Source: Rhodobacter xanthinilyticus (GTDB lineage: Bacteria; Pseudomonadota; Alphaproteobacteria; Rhodobacterales; Rhodobacteraceae). From it: DNA of 64,000 bases. The DNA lies in the NCBI RefSeq assembly GCF_001856665.1, contig NZ_CP017781.1, positions 2,682,001 to 2,746,000 on the forward strand. The letters run 5' to 3'. A program made the position numbers and the translations under genes. Shown here piece by piece: positions 8,207 through 16,172 of this stretch. Within the stretch, counting starts at the first letter, position 1; the number at the start of each line of letters is the position of its first letter. Under the pieces are notes generated by a model. That model made no database searches. It was not told the origin of the DNA and saw only the letters and a program-made list of their open reading frames with translations.

Positions 8207-8276
8207 CTTGCGGAGCCCCCTTGCCCGCCCATCGGCCCGGGTCTAGGCTTTCGTCATCCAACCCAATGAGAGCCCC

Positions 8277-8957
8277 ATGCTGATCGGCATCCTGCAAACC
8301 GGCCAATCCCCCGATATTCTGCGGGCGGAGGCCGGCGACTACCCAGACATGTTCGCGCGCCTTCTGGCGAATCACGGCCTGACCTTCCGCACCTATCACG
8401 TCGAGGCGATGGAGTTTCCCGCCGATGTGCAGGAATGCGAGGGCTGGCTGATCACCGGCTCGCGCCATGGCGCCTATGAGGATCACCCGTTCATCAAACC
8501 GCTCGAGGCGCTGATCCGCGAGATCATCGCGGCGGGCGTGCCGCTGGTGGGGATCTGTTTTGGCCATCAGATCATCGCCCAGGCGATGGGCGGCACGGTC
8601 GAGAAATTCCCCGGCGGCTGGGCGGTCGGCGCGCAGGATTACGATTTCGGCGGCGAGACGGTGACGCTGAACGCCTGGCACCAGGACCAGGTGACCCGCC
8701 GCCCCGAGGGCGCCGAGGTGGTCGGCTGCAACGCGTTTTGCGAGAATGCCGCGCTGGTTTACGGCGACCGCGCCTTCACCGTGCAGGCCCACCCCGAATT
8801 CCCCGACAGTTTCGTCGAGGGGCTGATGAACACCCGCGGCAAGGGCGTCGTGCCCGACCCGTTGATGGAGGCCGCGCGCACCCGCCTTGGCCAGCCCAAC
8901 CAATCCGCCGCGATTGCCGACCGCATCGCGGAGTTCTTCCTCAAACCGCGGAGCTGA
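8277..8957 (+). CDS. Class I glutamine amidotransferase-like hydrolase
   Basis: A 226-residue class I glutamine amidotransferase domain with a complete catalytic triad: nucleophile Cys94 in GICFGHQ, His172 and Glu174 in AHPEF. No synthetase domain is attached, so it is a stand-alone gamma-glutamyl hydrolase or amidase. In E. coli the unrelated-subclass PuuD hydrolyses gamma-glutamyl-GABA in the pathway with PuuA and PuuB. This protein sits between two PuuA-like genes and could fill that role, though it is closer to GMP-synthase-type GATases than to PuuD. GAGAG precedes the ATG. Confidence 0.82.
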   Translation: MLIGILQTGQSPDILRAEAGDYPDMFARLLANHGLTFRTYHVEAMEFPADVQECEGWLITGSRHGAYEDHPFIKPLEALIREIIAAGVPLVGICFGHQIIAQAMGGTVEKFPGGWAVGAQDYDFGGETVTLNAWHQDQVTRRPEGAEVVGCNAFCENAALVYGDRAFTVQAHPEFPDSFVEGLMNTRGKGVVPDPLMEAARTRLGQPNQSAAIADRIAEFFLKPRS

Positions 8958-8958
8958 G

Positions 8959-9054
8959 ATGAGCCCCGCGGCTGCCCACCGCTGCCCCTGCCCCGCCTTT
9001 GGCTTTGCCGAAGGCGAGCCGCTTGCCCGGCTGATGCCCGACCCGCTTGACTGA
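8959..9054 (+). CDS. Possible 31-residue microprotein
   Basis: An ATG one base after the amidotransferase stop (TGAGATG) opens a 31-codon frame beginning MSPAAAHRCPCPAFGF and ending LMPDPLD. It has a CPC motif and no resemblance I recognise. The close spacing would allow re-initiation, but it has no ribosome-binding site of its own. It could equally be non-coding spacer before the second amidoligase. Confidence 0.25.
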   Translation: MSPAAAHRCPCPAFGFAEGEPLARLMPDPLD

Positions 9055-9095
9055 CCAAGGCCGCCTTCACCGCAACCCTTTGGAAAGTTACAGAT

Positions 9096-10463
9096 ATGTC
9101 CTCGAAACCCACCGACTGGACCGAACAACTCCCGCAAGCCGCGCGCGATTATATCGCCGGGCGCCGCCTCGATGAGGTCGAATGCATCGTCGCCGATATC
9201 GCCGGCGTTGCCCGCGGCAAGGCGATGCCCGCCTCGAAATTCGCCTTTCAGGATCGCTTCTTCCTGCCCAATTCGATCTTCTTGCAAACCATCACCGGCG
9301 AATGGGCCGACAACCCGATGGGCGCCTTCACCGAGCCCGACATGATCCTGACCCCGGATTTCTCGACCGCGACCGCCGCCCCCTGGACGGCCGATATCAC
9401 GCTGCAGGTCATCCATGACGTGAACGACCAGCAGGGCAACCCGGTGCCGGTCGCGCCGCGCAACCTGCTCAAGCGGATCGTCGGGCTTTACGAGGCTGAG
9501 GGCTGGAAGCCGGTGATCGCGCCGGAGATGGAGTTCTTCCTCGTCGCGCGCAACCTCGACCCGAACCAGCCGATCATCCCGCCGATGGGCCGCTCGGGGC
9601 GGCGCGCGGCCGGCAAACAGGCCTATTCGATGTCCGCCGTCGACGAATACGGCAAGGTGATCGACGATATCTATGATTTCGCCGAGGCGCAGGGCTTCGA
9701 GATCGACGGGATCTTGCAAGAAGGCGGCGCGGGCCAGGTCGAGATCAACCTCGCCCATGGCGACCCGGTGGCGCTCGCCGATCAGATCTTCTTCTTCAAG
9801 CGGCTGATCCGCGAGGCCGCGCTGCGCCACGATTGCTTCGCCACCTTCATGGCCAAGCCGATCGAGGGCGAGCCGGGCTCGGCGATGCATATCCACCAAT
9901 CGGTCATCGATGTGAAGACCGGCGCGAATATCTTCTCGGAAGCCGATGGCAGCGAGAGCATCGAGTTCATGTATGCGATCGCGGGGCTGCAAAACCACCT
10001 GCCCGCGGTGATCGCCCTGCTCGCGCCCTATGTGAACAGCTACCGCCGCTACGTCCCCGATTTCGCCGCGCCGATCAACCTCGAATGGGGCCGCGACAAC
10101 CGCACGACGGGGCTGCGCGTGCCGATCTCGGGCCCCGAGGCGCGGCGGATCGAGAACCGCCTCGCGGGGATGGATTGCAACCCCTATCTCGGCCTCGCGG
10201 CCTCGCTCGCCTGCGTCTATCTGGGGCTGAAGGAACGGCGCATGCCGCGCCCCGAATGCACGGGCGATGCCTATATGAATGACACGGACCTGCCCTATAA
10301 CCTGGGCGATGCGCTCGATCTGCTCTCCGATTCCGCGCCCGTGCGCGAGGTTCTGGGGATCGAGTTCTGCACCGTCTACGAGGCGGTAAAACGCAACGAA
10401 TACAAGGAGTTCCTGCAGGTCATCAGCCCGTGGGAGCGCGAGCATCTGCTGCTGAATGTCTGA
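9096..10463 (+). CDS. Glutamine-synthetase-like amidoligase 2 (PuuA type)
   Basis: A second glutamine synthetase superfamily ligase of 455 residues, clearly diverged from the first. Active-site residues are Glu144 and Glu146 in PEMEFFL, the GGAGQVEINL strand, MHIHQSV, and Arg in RDNRTTGLRVP and RRIENR. The start IVADIAGVARGKAMP matches the gamma-glutamylpolyamine synthetase type. It lies three bases before the FAD oxidase gene, the natural next enzyme if it makes gamma-glutamylputrescine or a similar compound. Two ligases imply two amine acceptors or a heteromeric enzyme. Confidence 0.86.
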   Translation: MSSKPTDWTEQLPQAARDYIAGRRLDEVECIVADIAGVARGKAMPASKFAFQDRFFLPNSIFLQTITGEWADNPMGAFTEPDMILTPDFSTATAAPWTADITLQVIHDVNDQQGNPVPVAPRNLLKRIVGLYEAEGWKPVIAPEMEFFLVARNLDPNQPIIPPMGRSGRRAAGKQAYSMSAVDEYGKVIDDIYDFAEAQGFEIDGILQEGGAGQVEINLAHGDPVALADQIFFFKRLIREAALRHDCFATFMAKPIEGEPGSAMHIHQSVIDVKTGANIFSEADGSESIEFMYAIAGLQNHLPAVIALLAPYVNSYRRYVPDFAAPINLEWGRDNRTTGLRVPISGPEARRIENRLAGMDCNPYLGLAASLACVYLGLKERRMPRPECTGDAYMNDTDLPYNLGDALDLLSDSAPVREVLGIEFCTVYEAVKRNEYKEFLQVISPWEREHLLLNV

Positions 10464-10466
10464 GCC

Positions 10467-11771
10467 ATGAACCTGCTTTTCGCCAATGACCGCCCCGGAG
10501 AATACCCCCGCAGCTTCTATGCCGATACCGCCGACCCCACGCCCGAGCGCGCGCCCCTGACGGGCGCCGTGCGGGCCGATGTCTGCGTGATCGGCGCGGG
10601 CTATACCGGGCTCTCGGCGGCGCTGCATCTGGCCGAGGCCGGGCGGCGGGTGATCGTGCTCGAGGCGCATCGGGTGGGCTTTGGCGCCTCGGGGCGCAAC
10701 GGTGGGCAGATCGGCTCGGGCCAGCGTCTCGAGGTCACCGAGCTCGAGAAGATGGTCGGCAAACCGGGCGCGCGGCGGCTGTGGGATCTGGCCGAAGCGG
10801 CAAAGGCGCTGACCTTCGATCTCGCCGCGCGCGCCGGCGTGCCGACCCATCGCGGCATCGCCCATGCCGCGCTCAAACCCGCCGAGGTGCGCCATGCCCA
10901 TGAGATGGCCGAGCATCTCGCGCGGCATTACGATTATGAGCAGATCACACCGCTCGACCGCGCGGGCCTGCGCGCGCTGATCCCCTCGCCGCGCTATATC
11001 GGCGGCGATATCGACCGCGGCGCGGGTCATGTTCACCCGCTCAACCTCGCGCTCGGAGTGGCGCGGCTGGCCGAGGCCGCGGGCGCCACGATCCATGAAC
11101 GCTCGGTCGTCACCCGTATCGAGCACGGCACCGCCACCACCCCGAGCCGCATCTTGACCGCCACCGGCGAGGTCACCGCGGATCATGTCGTGATCGCCGC
11201 GAACGGCTATCTCGACCGGCTCGAGCCGAAGATCACCGCCCGCGTCATGCCGCTCAACAATTACATCGTCGCGACCGAGCCGCTGGGGGAGCGGGTGCGC
11301 GAGGTGCTGACCGAGAACATCGCCGCGCATGACACGAAATTCGTGGTCAATTACTGGCGCTTGCATGAAGACCGGCTGCTTTTTGGCGGCGGGGAATCGG
11401 TCACCGACCGCTTCCCGCGCGATATCGCGCGCAAGGCGCTGGTGCCGATGCTGAAGACCTACCCGCAACTCAAGGGCGTGAAGATCACCCATGCCTGGGG
11501 CGGCACGCTCGCGATCACCCTCAACCGCATGCCCTATTTCGCCCGCCCCGCGCCGAACTGCCTCTCGGCCTCGGGGTTCTCGGGCCATGGCGTGGCGCTC
11601 GCGACGCTATCGGGGCGGCTGATGGCGGAGGCGATCACCGCCACGGGCGACGGCTTTGACGCGATGGCGGCGGTGCCGACCTACCCGTTCCCGGGCGGCG
11701 GCGCGCTGCGCTGGCCGATCCTTGTCGCCGGGATGAGCTTTTACGCGCTGCGCGACCGGCTGGGGATCTGA
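10467..11771 (+). CDS. FAD-dependent oxidoreductase, PuuB-like
   Basis: DadA/PuuB-type flavoenzyme of 434 residues. The N-terminal FAD motif is VIGAGYTGLSAALHLAEAG (Gly43-Gly48), followed by SGRNGGQIGSGQR, typical of gamma-glutamylputrescine oxidase, and a C-terminal SGFSGHGVALATLSG FAD-binding segment. In the Puu pathway PuuB oxidises the gamma-glutamylated amine to the aldehyde. The aldehyde dehydrogenase (PuuC) and the aminotransferase are absent here. It is the last gene of the block and faces a convergent gene. Confidence 0.85.
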   Translation: MNLLFANDRPGEYPRSFYADTADPTPERAPLTGAVRADVCVIGAGYTGLSAALHLAEAGRRVIVLEAHRVGFGASGRNGGQIGSGQRLEVTELEKMVGKPGARRLWDLAEAAKALTFDLAARAGVPTHRGIAHAALKPAEVRHAHEMAEHLARHYDYEQITPLDRAGLRALIPSPRYIGGDIDRGAGHVHPLNLALGVARLAEAAGATIHERSVVTRIEHGTATTPSRILTATGEVTADHVVIAANGYLDRLEPKITARVMPLNNYIVATEPLGERVREVLTENIAAHDTKFVVNYWRLHEDRLLFGGGESVTDRFPRDIARKALVPMLKTYPQLKGVKITHAWGGTLAITLNRMPYFARPAPNCLSASGFSGHGVALATLSGRLMAEAITATGDGFDAMAAVPTYPFPGGGALRWPILVAGMSFYALRDRLGI

Positions 11772-11790
11772 GAAGGGGGAGGCGCAGCCG

Positions 11791-11805
11791 GGGGGCAGAG
11801 CCCCC
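11791..11805. terminator. GC hairpin between convergent genes
   Basis: GGGGG-CAGAG-CCCCC lies in the 40-base gap between the convergent PuuB-like and CoA-binding genes. There is no T-run on either strand, so it is at best a weak bidirectional terminator. Confidence 0.3.
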
Positions 11806-11811
11806 TCTGGC

Positions 11812-12231
11812 TCACCCCATCACGCGCGGATAGTCGATCTTCGGGCAGCGATCCATCACCACCCGCAGCCCGGCCGCGCGCGCGGCCTCGGCGCCCTCGG
11901 GGCTGATCACGCCCAACTGCATCCAGATCGTGCGCAGCGCGGGCAGGTGCGCCACCGCTTCGGCGACGATCCCCGGCACCGCCTCAGAGGCGCGGAAGAT
12001 GTCGACCATGTCGACCGCGATCTCGGCGGGGATCTCGGCGAGGCTCGCATAGACCCGCTCGCCCATCAGCTCCTGCCCCGCCAGGCCCGGGTTCACCGGG
12101 ATCATCCGATAGCCCTTGGCTTTCAGGAATTCGGCCACATGATGCGAGGGCCGCGCCGCGTTGGCCGACACGCCCACCACCGCGATCACCTTGGTATCGC
12201 TCAGAATTTCTCGAATCTCTTGATCTTGCAT
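11812..12231 (-). CDS. CoA-binding protein (YccU type)
   Basis: A 139-residue stand-alone CoA_binding Rossmann domain. The nucleotide loop is VIAVVGVSANAARPSHHVAEF, and the middle reads YRMIPVNPGLAGQELMGERVYASLAEIP, the standard YccU pattern. The C-terminus has WMQLGVISPEGAEAARAAGLRVVMDRCPKIDYPR, with the invariant Cys near the end. The family resembles the CoA-binding part of succinyl-CoA synthetase; its cellular function is not settled. An intrinsic terminator and a candidate small RNA separate it from the upstream rlmB gene. Confidence 0.88.
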   Translation of the reverse strand: MQDQEIREILSDTKVIAVVGVSANAARPSHHVAEFLKAKGYRMIPVNPGLAGQELMGERVYASLAEIPAEIAVDMVDIFRASEAVPGIVAEAVAHLPALRTIWMQLGVISPEGAEAARAAGLRVVMDRCPKIDYPRVMG

Positions 12232-12261
12232 CCGGTCCTCCCTTTGGCGGTGAGCTTAATG

Positions 12262-12292
12262 AAAAAGGCGCCCGAGCCAAGGGCCGGGCGCC
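12262..12292 (-). terminator. Rho-independent terminator (minus strand)
   Basis: CGGGCGCC at 12285-12292 pairs with GGCGCCCG at 12267-12274; the minus strand continues into TTTTTC. It ends transcription coming from rlmB or from the candidate small RNA, before the CoA-binding gene. Confidence 0.85.
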
Positions 12293-12352
12293 GAAGTTGT
12301 GGAACGAGGGACAGTGAACTGAAACGCAGCGGTTCCAAGGCTGCGTTCCGAC
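12262..12352 (-). ncRNA. Candidate small RNA, about 90 nt
   Basis: Downstream of the rlmB stop the minus strand shows a possible promoter (TTTAAC at 12386-12381, 16-base spacer, TATGTT at 12364-12359). Then comes a hairpin with perfect 8-bp arms (12347-12340 with 12330-12323) and, about 50 bases on, a strong intrinsic terminator. This promoter-hairpin-terminator order without an open frame fits a trans-acting small RNA or an rlmB 3'-UTR-derived RNA. The A/T-rich palindrome ACATAGGTATGT (12360-12371) overlaps the -10 region and could be an operator. This is inferred from structure only. Confidence 0.4.
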
Positions 12353-12427
12353 AAATCAAACATAGGTATGTAAAACCGCCGTTAAAGGGGGTCGCGGCAA
12401 AATCGCGCGGAAGTGAGGCGGCGTGAC

Positions 12428-13210
12428 TCAGCGGTGTGTGGCGGCGTAGAGCGAGACCGCCGCCGCGTTCGAGACGTTGAGCGAGCCGAATTCCCCCGCG
12501 AAGGGGATCTTCACCAGCCGGTCACAGGTCTCGCGGGTTTTCTCGCGCAGGCCCGGCCCCTCGGCGCCGAGCACCAGCGCCACCGGCCGCGGCCCAATCG
12601 CCGCGAGGCCCTCGGCCAGCGACTCCTCCGCCTCGCCCGCAAGGCCGATGAGCACAAAGCCCATGTCGCGCAGCTCGACCATCGCATCGGCGAGGTTCGT
12701 CACCCGCAGATAGGGCTGACGCTCGAGCGCGCCCGAGGCGGTTTTCGCGAGCGCCCCGGTCTCGGGCGCCGAATGGCGCGCCGGCGCCACCACGGCGCGC
12801 GCGCCAAACACCTCGGCCGAGCGCAGGATCGCGCCGACGTTATGCGGGTCGGTCACCCGATCGAGCAGCACAACGAGCGGCTCGCCCCGCCCGGTCAGCG
12901 CGACATCCTCGAGCTTGCCCCAGTTGAGCGGCTTGACCTCGAGCGCGGCGCCCTGATGGACGCTGTCGGGGGCGAGCGTGACATGGCTGTCGAACTTGCG
13001 CGGATCGACGATCTCGGGCTCGAGCCCGCCCGCCGCGATCGCCGGGCCGAGCTTGTCGGCGGCATTTTTCGTCAGCACCAGCCGCAGCTTGACCCGCGCC
13101 GGGTTCATCAGCGCATCGCGCACCGCATGCAGCCCGAAGAGCCAGACGGTCTCGGCCGCCGCCGCGCGCTTGGCGCGTTCCTTGTCGATCACCCAGCTCG
13201 GCTTTTTCAT
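12428..13210 (-). CDS. rlmB: TrmH-family 23S rRNA 2'-O-methyltransferase (RlmB)
   Basis: SPOUT-class methyltransferase that modifies 23S rRNA (Gm2251 in E. coli) using S-adenosylmethionine. Near the start WLFGLHAVRDALMNPARVK is the SpoU substrate-binding domain; the trefoil-knot motifs are LLDRVTDPHNVGAILRSAEVFG, ALVLGAEGPGL and IPFAGEFGSLNVSNAAAV. The start at 13210 is chosen because GGAGAGAG lies just upstream and the protein then begins MKKPSW; longer versions add unconserved residues. The 260-residue length is normal. tRNA-Tyr lies upstream on the other strand. Confidence 0.9.
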   Translation of the reverse strand: MKKPSWVIDKERAKRAAAAETVWLFGLHAVRDALMNPARVKLRLVLTKNAADKLGPAIAAGGLEPEIVDPRKFDSHVTLAPDSVHQGAALEVKPLNWGKLEDVALTGRGEPLVVLLDRVTDPHNVGAILRSAEVFGARAVVAPARHSAPETGALAKTASGALERQPYLRVTNLADAMVELRDMGFVLIGLAGEAEESLAEGLAAIGPRPVALVLGAEGPGLREKTRETCDRLVKIPFAGEFGSLNVSNAAAVSLYAATHR

Positions 13211-13385
13211 CGCTCTCTCCGCGGATTGGCGCATTCGGATTGGCTCTTTTGACGCCAAACGCGCAAAATCGCAAGCCTGCAAGCCCGCCCCGGGCGCCGC
13301 CGCGCGCCGCGCGCGAAAAATTCTCGCGCCGCGCTTTTGCCCCCTTGACGCCCCCCGCCCCCTTCGGTATCCCCCGCCTCGCGTC

Positions 13386-13469
13386 GGGTGACGAGCTGCA
13401 AGGTGCGGCAGCGGACTGTAACTCCGCCGGGGAGACCCATGCCTGGTTCGATTCCAGGGTCACCCACCA
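13386..13469 (+). tRNA. tRNA-Tyr (anticodon GTA)
   Basis: A complete cloverleaf. The acceptor stem GGGTGAC (13386-13392) pairs with GTCACCC (13459-13465), followed by discriminator A and an encoded CCA. The anticodon stem GCGGA/TCCGC holds the loop CTGTAAC with anticodon GTA at 13418-13420. The T-arm is CCTGG-TTCGATT-CCAGG. A long 14-base variable arm (13428-13441) marks it as class II, as bacterial tRNA-Tyr is. The D-arm is compact (GCTG/CGGC with a 7-base loop). Confidence 0.95.
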
Positions 13470-13518
13470 CTTCCCCCAGAATTGGTGATCCATCCGACGC
13501 TCTGCCAGCCGCAGACCC

Positions 13519-13537
13519 GCCGCGAAAGCGGTCTTTT
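13519..13537 (+). terminator. tRNA-Tyr terminator
   Basis: The hairpin CCGC-GAAA-GCGG (a GNRA tetraloop) is followed directly by TCTTTT, 50 bases after the tRNA 3' end and before the next gene. It is short but well formed. Confidence 0.6.
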
Positions 13538-13586
13538 GCCCGCCCGGAAACCCGCTATAGTATCGGCCAAAGAAACGAGGCAGGTC

Positions 13587-14576
13587 ATGGCAGTGAGCAC
13601 GGCGCCCAACTTCAACGTCTTTTGCGTGGTGCAATCGGGGCGGCTCGAATATGAGGCGCTGATCTTTGCGCGCTCGTTCCGCGAGGCGAACCCGGGGTTT
13701 CTCGGCCGGCTGCTGATGGCCGAGCCCGGCGGGCCGCGCTGGAGCCAGACGACGCGGGTCTCCGACCCGGTGCGGGCGCTCCTCGAAGAGGCGGGCGCCG
13801 AGATTATCCCCTTCGAGAACAAGCACTTCGGGGAAAGCTACCCCTATGGCAACAAGATCGAGGCGATGACCGCTCTGCCGGCCGAGCCCTTCGTGTTCTT
13901 CGATACCGATACGGTCTTCACCGGGCCGCTCGCCTCGGTGGGCTTCGATTTCAACCGCCCCTCGGCCTCGATGCGCCGCGAGGGCACCTGGCCCGAGCCG
14001 CCCCTTTACGGGCCGGGCTACACCGCGATCTGGAAGAGCCTTTATGACAAGTTCGGGCTCGAGTTCGACAGCTCGCTCGATAAAACCCAGTTCGACGAAT
14101 ATTGGCAGCGCTATCTCTATTTCAACGCCGGCTGGTTCTTCGGCGCCGATGCGGTGACCTTCGGCAAGCGCTTCTTGCATTATGCCCATGGCATCCGCTG
14201 GGATACGCCCGATGAGCTGGCGAGCCAGTCGCTCGACCCCTGGCTCGATCAGGTGGCGCTGCCGCTCGTGATTCATTCCTTCGGCGGCGGCCGGCCGGGG
14301 CCGGAATTGGCGGGGCTCGACGGCGATGTCAGTTGCCATTACCGGGCGCTGCCGCTGCTTTACGCGCGCGAAAGCGACGCGGCGGTCGAGATGGTCGAGC
14401 GGGTGACGGCGCCCAATGCGGTCAAGAAGGTTCTGAAGAACTACGACCCCGCCAAGAAGCTGATCTATCAGGGCAAGGGCATGAAATTGCGTCGCAAATT
14501 CGATCGCGCCAATCTGCCGCCGCGGGAGGCGATGCTGCGCAATGCGATCCGGCGCGAGGGGCTGTGGCTGCGCTGA
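13587..14576 (+). CDS. Conserved hypothetical protein, glycosyltransferase-like (DxD)
   Basis: A 329-residue cytoplasmic protein. It contains PFVFFDTDTVFTGPL, a DxD-type motif after a hydrophobic strand, and KIEAMTALPAEPFVFFDTD resembles the nucleotide-sugar and metal site of GT-A glycosyltransferases. Two Trp/Tyr-rich stretches (YWQRYLYFNAGWFFGAD; PGYTAIWKSLYDKFGLEF) also fit a sugar-binding enzyme. The C-terminus is basic. ATG 13587 is chosen because GAGGCAG precedes it and the sequence before it is the tRNA tail. Function is inferred from the motif only. Confidence 0.7.
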   Translation: MAVSTAPNFNVFCVVQSGRLEYEALIFARSFREANPGFLGRLLMAEPGGPRWSQTTRVSDPVRALLEEAGAEIIPFENKHFGESYPYGNKIEAMTALPAEPFVFFDTDTVFTGPLASVGFDFNRPSASMRREGTWPEPPLYGPGYTAIWKSLYDKFGLEFDSSLDKTQFDEYWQRYLYFNAGWFFGADAVTFGKRFLHYAHGIRWDTPDELASQSLDPWLDQVALPLVIHSFGGGRPGPELAGLDGDVSCHYRALPLLYARESDAAVEMVERVTAPNAVKKVLKNYDPAKKLIYQGKGMKLRRKFDRANLPPREAMLRNAIRREGLWLR

Positions 14577-14603
14577 GCGCGGCCGCGGGCCTGTGGCGCG
14601 GAC

Positions 14604-14632
14604 GGAATTTGCGTATTTGGGCCAAGAAGAAG
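14604..14632. repeat. Subfamily B half-site
   Basis: GGAATTTGCGTATTTGGGCC followed by AAGAAGAAG is one arm of the subfamily B palindrome without its partner. Its reverse complement is nearly identical to the right part of the hybrid element at 60000-60026 (one substitution). It lies between the hypothetical gene and metY. Confidence 0.75.
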
Positions 14633-14726
14633 GGCCAGGGATTCGGGCTGCATCGCCGTTTCTGAATGTGTTTGAAGGCGCCCCGGCCCGGGGTTAGGGT
14701 GCCCCCACTTTTTGCGGGAGGCGCGA

Positions 14727-16010
14727 ATGACCGACTATTCCTTTGACACGTTGCAGATCCATGCCGGCGCGGAGCCCGATCCGGCCACCGGCGCGCGGCA
14801 GGTGCCGATCTATCAGACCACGGCCTATGTGTTCCGCGATGCCGATCACGCGGCGCGGCTCTTCAACCTCGAGGAGGTGGGCTATATCTATTCGCGGCTG
14901 ACCAACCCGACGGTGTCGGCGCTGGCGGCGCGGGTGGCGGCGCTCGAGGGCGGTGCGGGGGCGGTGTGCTGCTCCTCGGGGCATGCGGCGCAGATCATGG
15001 CGCTGTTCCCGCTGATGGGGCCGGGGCTCAACATCGTCGCCTCGACGCGCCTTTACGGCGGCACGATCACCCAGTTCAGCCAGACGATCAAACGCTTCGG
15101 CTGGTCGGCGAAATTCGTCGATTTCGACGATCTGGCGGCGCTCGAGGCGGCGATCGACGGCAACACCCGCGCGGTGTTCTGTGAGTCGATCTCGAACCCG
15201 GGCGGCTATATCACCGATCTCGACGCGGTCTCGGCGGTGGCCGACAAGGCGGGCGTGCCGCTCATTGTCGACAACACGCTGGCCTCGCCCTATCTGTGCC
15301 GCCCGATCGAGCATGGTGCGACGCTGGTCGTGCATTCGGCGACGAAATACCTGACCGGCAACGGCACCGTGACCGGCGGCGTGATCGTCGACAGCGGCAA
15401 GTTCGACTGGTCGGCCTCTGACAAGTTCCCCTCGCTCTCGGCGCCCGAGCCGGCCTATCACGGGCTGAAATTCCACGAGGCGCTCGGGCCGATGGCCTAT
15501 ACCTTCCATTCGATCGCGGTCGGGCTGCGCGATCTGGGGATGACGATGAACCCGCAGGGTGCGCATTACACGCTGATGGGGATCGAGACGCTGAGCCTGC
15601 GGATGGAGAAGCATGTCGCCAATGCGAAGGCGGTGGCGCGCTGGCTCGAGGCCGATCCGCGGATCGATTACGTCACCTATGCGGGGCTCGAGAGCTCGCC
15701 CTGGCATGACCGGGTGGCGCGGATCTGCCCGGCGGGCGCGGGCGCGCTCTTCACGGTGGCGGTCAAGGGCGGCTATGAGGCCTGCGTCAAGCTCGTCGAC
15801 AGCCTCAAGCTCTTCAGCCATGTGGCGAACCTCGGCGACACCCGCTCGCTGATCATCCACTCGGCCTCGACCACCCACCGCCAGCTCACCGAGGCCCAAC
15901 AGGTCGCCGCGGGCGCGGGCCCGAATGTGGTGCGCCTCTCGATCGGCACCGAGAGCGCCGAGGATCTGATCGCCGATCTCGATCAGGCCCTGACCCTCGC
16001 CACCGCCTGA
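14727..16010 (+). CDS. metY: O-acetylhomoserine sulfhydrylase (MetY type)
   Basis: PLP enzyme of the Cys/Met metabolism family that makes homocysteine from O-acetylhomoserine and sulfide (or cysteine-linked variants). The 427-residue product has the DTLQIHAGAEPDPATGARQVP opening specific to the MetY branch, the PLP phosphate site SGHAAQ, and the Schiff-base lysine Lys207 in HSATKYLTG. GGGAGG at 14715-14720 supports the ATG at 14727. It is monocistronic, with an intrinsic terminator downstream. I looked for a SAM-II riboswitch in the leader and found none. Confidence 0.92.
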   Translation: MTDYSFDTLQIHAGAEPDPATGARQVPIYQTTAYVFRDADHAARLFNLEEVGYIYSRLTNPTVSALAARVAALEGGAGAVCCSSGHAAQIMALFPLMGPGLNIVASTRLYGGTITQFSQTIKRFGWSAKFVDFDDLAALEAAIDGNTRAVFCESISNPGGYITDLDAVSAVADKAGVPLIVDNTLASPYLCRPIEHGATLVVHSATKYLTGNGTVTGGVIVDSGKFDWSASDKFPSLSAPEPAYHGLKFHEALGPMAYTFHSIAVGLRDLGMTMNPQGAHYTLMGIETLSLRMEKHVANAKAVARWLEADPRIDYVTYAGLESSPWHDRVARICPAGAGALFTVAVKGGYEACVKLVDSLKLFSHVANLGDTRSLIIHSASTTHRQLTEAQQVAAGAGPNVVRLSIGTESAEDLIADLDQALTLATA

Positions 16011-16051
16011 TCGGCCCGCGACCGATCACGACTTGGCAAAAACCCGACCAA

Positions 16052-16080
16052 GCGCCCGCCCTGACCCGGCGGGCGCCTTT
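16052..16080 (+). terminator. metY terminator
   Basis: GCGCCCGCC (16052-16060) and GGCGGGCGC (16068-16076) form a 9-bp stem with a 7-base loop, followed by CTTTTC. Confidence 0.85.
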
Positions 16081-16172
16081 TCACGGGGCAAAAAAGTCTT
16101 TACCAAGGGCCGAAGCACGGCCCCGCCGTTCCTCCCCCCGTCCGGCCGCTCCCGGTATCGCAAGAGACCCGC

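Noticed and set aside
7845-11588. A 1247-codon minus-strand frame
   Set aside because: It mirrors the amidoligase and oxidase genes, which have clear active-site motifs on the plus strand.
14577-14726. SAM riboswitch in the metY leader
   Set aside because: The SAM-II pattern common before alphaproteobacterial met genes is not visible; the leader holds a repeat half-site and GC hairpins only.
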